A stretch of DNA of 33,547 nt. It comes from DATMNR01 sp963702765. Lineage in GTDB: Bacteria > Chloroflexota > Ktedonobacteria > Ktedonobacterales > Ktedonobacteraceae. The notes beneath the pieces were generated by a model. That model was not told where the DNA came from. It ran no database searches and saw only the letters and a program-made list of their open reading frames with translations. Position 1 is the stretch's first letter, and each line of letters opens with the position of its first letter. The position numbers were made by a program, and so were the translations under genes. The stretch is taken from NCBI GenBank assembly GCA_963702765.1, contig CAVPEB010000013.1:1-33547 (forward strand), read 5' to 3'. Positions 16,592 through 23,408 of the stretch are shown here, piece after piece.

Positions 16592-18186
16592 TGGGTTTCA
16601 AGATACTTGATAGCTCCCACTAACTGAGTATCTCCACTGTTAAGAATTTGCTTCAAAGTGTAATTCCCCTGGCTTTCAGTACTGGGAGTGACTGGACTCA
16701 CATTCGCGCTTAAATTCACTACGATATTAGGTTGAATGCCCTTGTCGCGGATAAACTGCCCATCGGGCGTTAGCCATTCACTGGTTCCCAGGAGTATAGC
16801 TGAGCCATCTGAGAGGTCAAACTCGTCAAGCACCGTTCCGGTACCAAAGGTTTTCACTCCCATGATAATCGCGCGATGGTTATCTTTCAAAGCCCCCGAA
16901 ACAATTTCGGCAGCGCTAGCCGTATTATTGTTTGTAAGCACTACAATTGGTATGGTTGTATTAATCGGATGCCCATTCACTGGTTGCGGAGTGCGTTGAC
17001 CAGAACTATCCTGTTCCAACAATACATTCCCTTTGCCGATAAAGTCACTGGCTACGTTTATAGCTTCCTGAAGATATCCCCCCGGATCATCTCGCAAATC
17101 AAGAATGATCGATTTGGCTCCCTCTTGTTTAGCCATATTGAGTGCACTTTTGAGTTGATCAGAAGCACCTTCAGAAAATTGGGTAATTTGAATATGCGCA
17201 ATATGATCCTGAGCAATATAGTAGGAGACAACAGAAGGAACTTGAATCTCTGCCCTCTTAATGGTAAATGTCAATGTCTGATTCGTTGAGGGTCGTTTCA
17301 CCGTAAGTGCTACATTTGTGCCAGCAGACCCCTTGATAAGCGGAATAACGGAATTGATATCCATTCCAACAACATTTGTGCCATTGACAGCGACAATGAT
17401 ATCTCCTCGTTTAATCCCAGCTTTGTCTGCTGGCGCACCAGCGAAGGTCGAAGATATGGTAATTTGTTTCGTCTTTGCATCCTGCTGCAGATCAACACCG
17501 ATCCCTATCAATTTTCCACTTAATTGCTGATTTTCAGATTGTACATCTTGTGGTGTGAGAAAACGTGTATGACCAGTATCGTGTAGCACACCCAGCATGG
17601 CACGTATTGCCGCGTATGACATTTGCTGATAGTTAACAGCCTTACGATCAACATAGTTTTGGTCTACCGTGTTCCATGCCTGTTGAAAAAGATTGGCATA
17701 TGCTTTTGATTGATCGCTAGAATTGAAACTGGCGCTAGTATACACCTGGTGGCCAAACCATCCACCAAGAAAGGCTATAATCATTAAAGTCAGCGTAACT
17801 ACAACTTGCCCGAATATGCGCCCAAACCGATGCTTCGAATCAGGTTCTTTCGCGGGTCCCTGCTGCTGCATAGAAGAATTTATGTTTGTTGCTGGCGTTG
17901 GAATAAATTGATTGCCAGATTCAGGCGTAAAGCTATGATCTGGCTGTTCGTACCAACGTGGGTCGTCATAATTACTCACCGATAGCCTCCCATACTCACT
18001 TCGATGCGAGCTATCATGCGAATATTCGCCCAGAGCCACATCATCAAAGTCATTGCTAGATCTTCGGGTACATTCTTTATTCGCGTTTACCTTTTGATCA
18101 TCATTTAATGTTTCGGTAATAGTTTTATCAGAGTCGTTCATATTTGGCAAAGTCCGTGATTTAAATATATCATAAAGTCTTTTCAA
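16588..18186 (-). CDS. S41 family C-terminal processing peptidase with PDZ domain
   Basis: A 532-residue membrane-anchored protease-like protein. A hydrophilic N-terminal region (1-120) rich in Asp, Ser and Gln is followed by one membrane helix (about 127-145), a PDZ domain (about 220-300, GIGVDLQ...AGIKRGDIIVAVNGT) and the S41 domain. The nucleophile Ser424 is present in NTASAAEIVSGALKDN. The lysine expected 25 residues later is Thr449 (KTFGTGTVL), and the usual Gln four further on is Leu453; Lys445 is nearby. It may use a different base, or be a clade-typical variant. The first possible start is TTG at 18186; the ATG at 18141 (residue 16) is an equally good candidate, and neither has a clear ribosome site. 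Confidence 0.9.
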   Translation of the reverse strand: MKRLYDIFKSRTLPNMNDSDKTITETLNDDQKVNANKECTRRSSNDFDDVALGEYSHDSSHRSEYGRLSVSNYDDPRWYEQPDHSFTPESGNQFIPTPATNINSSMQQQGPAKEPDSKHRFGRIFGQVVVTLTLMIIAFLGGWFGHQVYTSASFNSSDQSKAYANLFQQAWNTVDQNYVDRKAVNYQQMSYAAIRAMLGVLHDTGHTRFLTPQDVQSENQQLSGKLIGIGVDLQQDAKTKQITISSTFAGAPADKAGIKRGDIIVAVNGTNVVGMDINSVIPLIKGSAGTNVALTVKRPSTNQTLTFTIKRAEIQVPSVVSYYIAQDHIAHIQITQFSEGASDQLKSALNMAKQEGAKSIILDLRDDPGGYLQEAINVASDFIGKGNVLLEQDSSGQRTPQPVNGHPINTTIPIVVLTNNNTASAAEIVSGALKDNHRAIIMGVKTFGTGTVLDEFDLSDGSAILLGTSEWLTPDGQFIRDKGIQPNIVVNLSANVSPVTPSTESQGNYTLKQILNSGDTQLVGAIKYLETH

Positions 18187-18328
18187 AACGTTCTCAAGGA
18201 AATAATCCTTATATGTAATAGTGTAACTGTGATATATCAGGAAACTGATACGAATTTGTAAATTATTTGTAAGGACTTAGGGATAGTATCTGCCGTTGTA
18301 CAATATTTTCGAGAATAGTCATCTTATT

Positions 18329-18370
18329 ATAAACAGGAGTGCAGTTCACTTGAACTACACTCCTGTTTAT
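18329..18370. terminator. stem-loop after infC
   Basis: ATAAACAGGAGTG pairs with CACTCCTGTTTAT, a single C/A mismatch follows, then AGTTCA pairs with TGAACT around a two-base loop. It lies 55 bases past the infC stop on the minus strand and about 140 bases before the S41 gene, so it likely ends the infC transcript. The rest of the 239-base space 18187-18425 shows no gene. Confidence 0.55.
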
Positions 18371-18425
18371 TGTTTTACAGTTACTTTGAACTATTCTGGC
18401 TCAGCCAGGTGAACGAGACTTCTCT

Positions 18426-19109
18426 TTACTCGCTAGGAGGCACTGTCTCCTCGACGCTTTCTTGAACAGGAGTAGGTGTTGGAGGGGTTGCAGTTTCGCT
18501 CTGTGTTTCTAGCGTGGCATGATGATGCTTTTTAGAAGCAGGTACTGGAACTTGTTTTTTTGGTGGCTCCCATCCCGGGGCACGAGAGATGATCATTGAC
18601 ATCATCTTTCCCTCCATCATGGGAGAGCGCTCAATTACAACCGTCCCTTTTAAATCTTCCGCGATCCCATCTAGCAACTTACGACCAATATCAGGGTGGC
18701 GCATCTCCGCACCTCGGAATTTCACACTTACCCTGACTCTATCCCCTTCAGCAAGGAATTCTTGGATCTTGCGTGTCTTTACATCCACATCGTGTTCATC
18801 TGTTCTTGGACTCAAACGAATTTCTTTTAACGTAATCGTTTTTTGATTCTTACGAGCCTCGTTTTCTTTCTTTGCCTGCTCATATTTAAATCGACCGTAG
18901 TCCATCAATTTGCAGACAGGGGGGATGGCGTTGGGTGATATCTCAACCAGGTCAAGATCACGTTCGCGAGCAATCTCAAGTGCACGTGTTGGAGCCATTA
19001 CTCCAACCATCTCACCATTTTCGTCGATTAAGCGCACTTCACGTGCGCGTATGCGTTCATTCACCCGCGTTTCTCGCTGTCGGTCGTTCCCCCGAAATTC
19101 CCTGTTAAT
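18426..19109 (-). CDS. infC: translation initiation factor IF-3
   Basis: IF-3 binds the 30S subunit and checks start codon and initiator tRNA. The N-domain (RVNERIRAREVRLIDENGE ... DLVEISPNAIPPVCKLMDYG), the basic linker (YEQAKKENEARKNQK) and the C-domain (KEIRLSPRTDEHDVDVK ... RGAEMRHPDIG) are all clear. A tail of ~45 residues rich in Pro, Thr and Glu follows the C-domain and is not part of the core family. I place the start at ATT (19109): AAGGAGGT lies seven bases before it, whereas the in-frame ATG at 19130 has no ribosome site and sits behind a T-run. AUU starts are known for infC in other bacteria and serve IF-3 autoregulation. rpmI and rplT, its usual partners, are not downstream. Confidence 0.93.
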   Translation of the reverse strand: MNREFRGNDRQRETRVNERIRAREVRLIDENGEMVGVMAPTRALEIARERDLDLVEISPNAIPPVCKLMDYGRFKYEQAKKENEARKNQKTITLKEIRLSPRTDEHDVDVKTRKIQEFLAEGDRVRVSVKFRGAEMRHPDIGRKLLDGIAEDLKGTVVIERSPMMEGKMMSMIISRAPGWEPPKKQVPVPASKKHHHATLETQSETATPPTPTPVQESVEETVPPSE

Positions 19110-19116
19110 AGGCCAG

Positions 19117-19124
19117 ACCTCCTT
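19117..19124 (-). promoter_or_regulatory. ribosome binding site deciding the infC start
   Basis: AAGGAGGT on the minus strand, a full match to the 16S rRNA anti-Shine-Dalgarno. It lies downstream of the ATG at 19130 and seven bases upstream of ATT at 19109, so it can only serve a start after it. Confidence 0.75.
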
Positions 19125-19137
19125 CTTCATGGTGCTG

Positions 19138-19168
19138 AAAAAATTACACCCACAAATGGTGCATGTAA
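19138..19168 (-). promoter_or_regulatory. terminator-like hairpin with T6 in the infC leader
   Basis: On the minus strand TTACATGCAC (10 bases), loop of five, GTGGGTGTAA, then TTTTTT. The stem has one mismatch and one G-T pair. It lies downstream of the predicted infC promoter and before the ribosome site, so it could act as a transcription attenuator. It would equally stop read-through from the upstream methionine gene. Confidence 0.5.
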
Positions 19169-19187
19169 CAACTCTGAAATCCTATAG

Positions 19188-19216
19188 AGTGTAGCATACA
19201 ACCCAATCCAAGTCAA
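19188..19216 (-). promoter_or_regulatory. promoter of infC
   Basis: On the minus strand TTGACT (19216-19211), a 17-base spacer, TACACT (19193-19188). Transcription would start near 19181, giving a leader of about 70 bases up to the ATT start. Confidence 0.6.
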
Positions 19217-19238
19217 ATTTTTTTGCCCGCTTCACAGT

Positions 19239-21194
19239 CTACAAGCCTACTGAACTATCTTTGTTGCCAATGAGCATTTTCGTCAATTCACTAACTATGT
19301 CGTAGCGACCATAAGATGGCATAAGATACACTCCCTGCACCATGCCACGAGCCGCTGCCAGCAGTTCTTCTGCCAGCTTCAGTCCTTCTTCATGCCCATG
19401 CTCATCAGCAGTTCGCATGCGCATGCGCACATCAACGGGAATTGTTATTCCAGGCACTTCGTTATGCAAGTACTCGGCATGGCGTGAACTGTGAAGTGGA
19501 ATGCATCCCAGAATCAATGGTATAGGTGGTTTCCCGACCCGATCGAGAAAACGTAATAAAGGTGCCAATTCATAAATTGGCTGTGTCATAATAAATTGTG
19601 CCCCGGCATCTATTTTGCGCCAAAATTTTTCAATTTCAAAATCTTGCTGCTCTTCTGTCATGTTCAAGTTGAGCGCGGTCCCCACAAAAAACGAGCTTTT
19701 GGCACCAATTGATGAACCTGCTGCATCATGGCCCTGGTTCATACTATGGATAATCTGCAGCAAACCAACTAAATCTACATCCCATACACCTGTCGTATTA
19801 GGATAATCACCTAAACGCAGCGGATCTCCTGTCAGAGCCAGGATATTACGAATGCCCAGAGCATGAGCGCCCAACAAGTCTGATTGCAGTGCCATCAAAT
19901 TACGGTCTCTCGTCGTAAAGTGAATAATCGCTTCAATACCTAAATGGTCCTGAATGAGACGGGCAAGAGCAATGCAACTCATGCGCACGCGCGCCATTGG
20001 ACTATCAGCAATATTGATACAGTGCACACCTGCCTCTTGAAGCAAGGCAGCCCCTTCAAGCACCTTTGCAGGATTCAAGCCCTTGGGAGGATCAAGCTCG
20101 ACACTTACTACGAATTCTTCAGCAGCTAGCTTTTCTTGCAATCGAGTCATAGAACCATGTTGAGGGAGAATAACTTCCTCTTCAAGCAATCGGGCAATCG
20201 TCGTTTGCCCATTTGAATACATTGCAGAGGCAGAGTGTGCAGGTAATTCAGTCGAATCAGTTGCTAATGGAATTCGCGCTCCATAATGTTCATCAAGCGC
20301 CTTTCGCATAGCAGCAATATGATGAGGAGTCGTGCCACAACACCCACCTATGAAAGAAACTCCTGCTTTCGCAAAACGCAGAGCGTAATCCGCGAAATAA
20401 TCAGGCGTTGCTACATAGAAAAAACGATTGCCAACACGTGTGGGTAACCCTGCGTTAGGTTGCGCCGAAAAGAGATGAGGTCCAGATTGTGTTCCATCAT
20501 CATTTCTATGAACTTCAGAAATCATCTCCTCGAGCGCATCTAGAGTCGCAGCAGGCCCAACACTGCAGTTAGCGCCCATCACATCTACTCCCATGTCAGT
20601 GAGTACAGCAGCTACCCTTGCGGCTGACTGGCCTGAAAGCGTATGACCATCTTCATAAAAACTCATTTGAGCAACGATTGGTAGGACTCCGACTTCTTTA
20701 GCTGCCAGAATGGCCTGCCGTAGTTCTGCAAGGCTTGAAAACGTTTCAAGTATCAATAAATCAGCACCACCATCCTGAAGAGATTCAATTTGCTCCCTGA
20801 AAATGGCCCTCACCTCGACTAAACGGTGTTCATCTGGAGCTTGCAAAGGACGTCCCGTCGGTCCCACCGCGCCTGCTATAAAGACTGGTTGGCCAGAGAT
20901 TTCACGTGCTTCGCGAGCTAGACGAACAGCTCGAAGATTGATTTCGCGTACCTGATCGCCCAGGTTATATGCCTCAAGTTTCGCTCGATTCGCTCCAAAA
21001 GAGTTTGTTTCGATGACTTCAGCACCAGCATTAATATATTCGTCATGTATATTTGTAATCAGTTCTGGCTTCGAGAGATTGAGTGCATCAAAACACACCT
21101 CATAGGTCACTCCACGCGCATATAAAAGTGATCCCATTGCCCCATCACAAAGCAATGGGCGTTGATTAAGTTGATTCAGTATCGGATGTTCCAT
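19239..21194 (-). CDS. yitJ: bifunctional homocysteine S-methyltransferase / methylenetetrahydrofolate reductase
   Basis: A 651-residue fusion, similar in layout to Bacillus YitJ. The N-terminal homocysteine methyltransferase domain (about 1-300) has LLCDGAMGSLL at the start and the zinc-binding cysteines: Cys210 in GANCSVGP and Cys285/Cys286 in GGCCGTTPHH. The C-terminal methylenetetrahydrofolate reductase domain (about 360-645) starts with FVVSVELDPPKG and shows ILALTGDPLRLGDYP and AQFIMTQPIYE. Together they can make 5-methyl-THF and pass the methyl group towards methionine. No cobalamin domain is present. It diverges from mtnP across a region holding a 21-base inverted repeat. No convincing SAM riboswitch was found upstream. 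Confidence 0.95.
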   Translation of the reverse strand: MEHPILNQLNQRPLLCDGAMGSLLYARGVTYEVCFDALNLSKPELITNIHDEYINAGAEVIETNSFGANRAKLEAYNLGDQVREINLRAVRLAREAREISGQPVFIAGAVGPTGRPLQAPDEHRLVEVRAIFREQIESLQDGGADLLILETFSSLAELRQAILAAKEVGVLPIVAQMSFYEDGHTLSGQSAARVAAVLTDMGVDVMGANCSVGPAATLDALEEMISEVHRNDDGTQSGPHLFSAQPNAGLPTRVGNRFFYVATPDYFADYALRFAKAGVSFIGGCCGTTPHHIAAMRKALDEHYGARIPLATDSTELPAHSASAMYSNGQTTIARLLEEEVILPQHGSMTRLQEKLAAEEFVVSVELDPPKGLNPAKVLEGAALLQEAGVHCINIADSPMARVRMSCIALARLIQDHLGIEAIIHFTTRDRNLMALQSDLLGAHALGIRNILALTGDPLRLGDYPNTTGVWDVDLVGLLQIIHSMNQGHDAAGSSIGAKSSFFVGTALNLNMTEEQQDFEIEKFWRKIDAGAQFIMTQPIYELAPLLRFLDRVGKPPIPLILGCIPLHSSRHAEYLHNEVPGITIPVDVRMRMRTADEHGHEEGLKLAEELLAAARGMVQGVYLMPSYGRYDIVSELTKMLIGNKDSSVGL

Positions 21195-21275
21195 ACAAAC
21201 GCCCCTTCCACAAACTTGTTGGTTTTCTTCTCCTCAGTCTATTGTATCCTCTTTTGGTATATTTAGGAAACAGGA

Positions 21276-21342
21276 AGAATGGGGATGAGGAGTCGATGCT
21301 CTCCATAATTTTGTGCCACCCTCGACTCCTCATCCCCATTCT
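21276..21342. repeat. 21-base perfect inverted repeat between yitJ and mtnP
   Basis: Arm 21276-21296 (AGAATGGGGATGAGGAGTCG plus A) is exactly complementary to 21322-21342, with a 25-base loop. It lies in the divergent space 21195-21421 and would be in the leader of either gene. It is preceded on the minus strand by a small hairpin (CTGCT/AGCAG, 21341-21357). Function unknown: a repeat element, an operator, or an RNA structure. Confidence 0.7.
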
Positions 21343-21421
21343 GCTAAAATGCAGCAGAAGCTTTACGAAAGTTTACTGGAAGTTGAAACGTCATGGTAAC
21401 AGAGGAGGTTACGTCATAGGT

Positions 21422-22297
21422 ATGCCACATGCAACCATTGGAGTAATAGGCGGTAGTGGTCTTTACAGCATGGAAAATATGACTGATGTTGAACAGATTG
21501 CTATTCAAACACCATTCGGAGATCCTAGCGATGTGATTACTATCGGCAAGGTAGAGGGTGTCTCTATGGCCTTTCTTCCTCGTCATGGACGTGGACATCG
21601 CATCTCGCCTACAGAAATCCCAGCACGTGCAAATATTTGGGCGCTGAAAAGCCTGGGAGTTGAATGGGTTATCTCGGTAAGCGCTGTTGGTAGCCTTCGT
21701 GAACATATAGCGCCTCGCCATTTGATTATTCCTGACCAGTTATTTGATCGTACTAAAAGCCGCGTTAACTCCTTCTTTGAGAACGGTATTGTTGTACATT
21801 GCGCATTTGCCGAGCCTTTTTGCTCAACACTAAGCCAACTCTTAATGGAAGCAGCCCGTGAACTTGAAGATATTATTGTTCACGAGGGAGGCGCTTATGT
21901 ATGCATGGAGGGTCCTCTATTTTCAACGAAGGCAGAAGCTTCTGTATATCGAAGTTGGGGGATGGATATCGTTGGCATGACCGCGCTGCCTGAGGCCAAA
22001 TTGGCTCGAGAAGCCGAGCTCTGCTATGCTACAATTGCCTGCGCGACTGATTACGATTGTTGGCACGAATCAGAGGAATCGGTGACAGTGGAAATGGTGT
22101 TAAGCAATCTAAATGCCAATGTCACAAATGCCCAACGTATTCTAACGAGCATTGCCAGAAAAATACCTGCCGACCGCAGCACAAATATATGTGGCTGCTC
22201 TAAGGCTCTCGAAACGTCAATCGTCACCGATAGCAGCAAGATACCTGCTGATGTAAAAGAGAAATACTCCTTGCTAATCGGCAAGTATCTTGGATAA
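21422..22297 (+). CDS. mtnP: S-methyl-5'-thioadenosine phosphorylase
   Basis: A 291-residue phosphorylase of the PNP/MTAP family, splitting methylthioadenosine to adenine and methylthioribose-1-phosphate in methionine salvage. Seen: the phosphate loop IGGSGLY (9-15), RHGRGH (54-59), MEGPLFSTKAE (162-172) and the base-specificity segment ATDYDCWH (208-215) with the Asp pair typical of MTAP rather than guanosine/inosine PNP. I chose ATG 21422 over the first ATG of the frame (21242), because the 60-residue extension runs through the inverted repeat, is unlike the family, and AGGAGG lies 13 bases before 21422. The last ~40 residues carry a Ser/Lys-rich extension. It is divergent from yitJ, joining salvage and synthesis of methionine at one locus. 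Confidence 0.94.
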   Translation: MPHATIGVIGGSGLYSMENMTDVEQIAIQTPFGDPSDVITIGKVEGVSMAFLPRHGRGHRISPTEIPARANIWALKSLGVEWVISVSAVGSLREHIAPRHLIIPDQLFDRTKSRVNSFFENGIVVHCAFAEPFCSTLSQLLMEAARELEDIIVHEGGAYVCMEGPLFSTKAEASVYRSWGMDIVGMTALPEAKLAREAELCYATIACATDYDCWHESEESVTVEMVLSNLNANVTNAQRILTSIARKIPADRSTNICGCSKALETSIVTDSSKIPADVKEKYSLLIGKYLG

Positions 22298-22340
22298 GGG
22301 CAATTGTTCGGATACAAATTTATCCGAACAATTGCCCTTA
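22295..22340. terminator. bidirectional terminator hairpin
   Basis: A 20-base arm 22295-22314 (TAAGGGCAATTGTTCGGATA) is exactly complementary to 22321-22340, with a six-base loop. It begins inside the mtnP stop codon and lies before the convergent end of the DedA gene at 22358, so it probably serves both transcripts. Confidence 0.7.
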
Positions 22341-22357
22341 AACGAAAACAACTATTC

Positions 22358-23329
22358 CTATCTACCAAAACCATTATTCGTTCCTCCCTGGGGTGGCCAG
22401 GGAGGCTGCTGGGGAGATTGAACTTGCACCCAGTCTTGCTGTGAGGGTCTTTGTGGTTCACCCCACTGAGGAGTTGGTTGAGACTGACCCCACTGTGGTT
22501 GAGATTGCACTTGCTGCCCCTGAGGAATTTGTTGTTGAGGTTGTCCCCACTGCTGCTGGGGCTGCATTTGTTGCCCGTTTGGAGATTGTTGTTGGGATTG
22601 ACCCCACTGTGGTTGTCCCCACTGCTGCTGCATCAATTGGTTCTGCTGTGGTACCTGTTGCTGCTGAACAGCACTTTGCTCGGCTCGAGCTTTGCGGTCG
22701 TTGCGAAGGTGCCGCCAGATATACAACACAACCAGTATCACTAATGCAATAATGATCACTACTTCGAAGCTTCTGAAAATTGGAGTGAGTACTGATAGAT
22801 TGTTACCAACTACTGTCCCCACATAAGCCAGGAGAAAACACCATGGGAATGAACCTAAAAACGTATAGATACAAAACTTGACCAAAGGCATTTTCGTGAT
22901 ACCAGCAGGCAATGAGATATATGTCCGCACTATTGGCATAAGTCGTGAGAAAAATGCGGTCGCACCGCCCCACTTTTGGAAGAAACGATCCGCTGTATCT
23001 GCATCATGCTGCGAGATGAGAACGTAGCGACCATATTTGAGCATCAGAGGCCGACCACCTGCATATCCGATACCATACGCGGCAATTGATCCAATCAGGC
23101 ATCCTATAGCGCCAGCCAGTGCCATTAATAGCAAGCCAAGCCAGAAGTTTACACCAGCTAATAACTTCCCCTCAACAAACATTACCCCGGCAAGAGGCAT
23201 CACAATTTCACTTGGAAGGGGAATACAACAACTTTCAAGGGCCATAGCCACCACAATACCCGCCAGACCCAATGTGACATACATATTAGTAATAAAAGTG
23301 GTTAATGTATCTGTAAGATGTGCTAACAA
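22358..23329 (-). CDS. DedA family membrane protein with Gln/Trp-rich tail
   Basis: A 323-residue protein. Residues 1-207 are a DedA (SNARE-associated) domain: four or more hydrophobic segments, ES at 32-33 with PLPSEIV, and the family core FFSRLMPIVRTYISLPAGI (127-145). DedA proteins are implicated in lipid transport and membrane homeostasis. Residues 218-323 form a low-complexity tail rich in Gln, Pro, Gly and Trp with five WG(Q/E) units (W237, 242, 261, 280, 289), expected in the cytoplasm. The start is TTG at 23329, supported by AAGGAGG five bases upstream. The tail is in frame and free of stops, so it is a real extension. Confidence 0.9.
   Translation of the reverse strand: MLAHLTDTLTTFITNMYVTLGLAGIVVAMALESCCIPLPSEIVMPLAGVMFVEGKLLAGVNFWLGLLLMALAGAIGCLIGSIAAYGIGYAGGRPLMLKYGRYVLISQHDADTADRFFQKWGGATAFFSRLMPIVRTYISLPAGITKMPLVKFCIYTFLGSFPWCFLLAYVGTVVGNNLSVLTPIFRSFEVVIIIALVILVVLYIWRHLRNDRKARAEQSAVQQQQVPQQNQLMQQQWGQPQWGQSQQQSPNGQQMQPQQQWGQPQQQIPQGQQVQSQPQWGQSQPTPQWGEPQRPSQQDWVQVQSPQQPPWPPQGGTNNGFGR
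22460..22621. repeat. degenerate short tandem repeat coding for the DedA tail
   Basis: The plus strand shows recurring CCCCACTG-like units (as CCCCACTGTGGTTG or CCCCACTGCTGCTG), coding on the minus strand for Q-P-Q-W-G-Q. Spacing is irregular, so this is a degenerate minisatellite that could change in length by slippage. Confidence 0.6.
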
Positions 23330-23408
23330 AAAAACCTCCTTCGCATGCCGTAATACTTTCGACCAATACTAGCATATTTTGCGAAAAGAGGATAGCTCAA
23401 ATAGCCTA

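Noticed and set aside
21300..21345. A T-box-like AGGGTGGCAC on the minus strand inside the loop before yitJ
   Set aside because: The match stops before the conserved CCGCG, no specifier stem could be drawn upstream, and that region overlaps the mtnP coding start.
21242..21421. A 60-residue N-terminal extension of mtnP
   Set aside because: It crosses the inverted repeat, does not resemble the family, and a better ribosome site serves the ATG at 21422.
22393..22752. Long plus-strand open frames opposite the DedA tail
   Set aside because: They are antisense shadows of the Gln/Trp repeat; the minus strand has a ribosome site, a known domain and a continuous tail.
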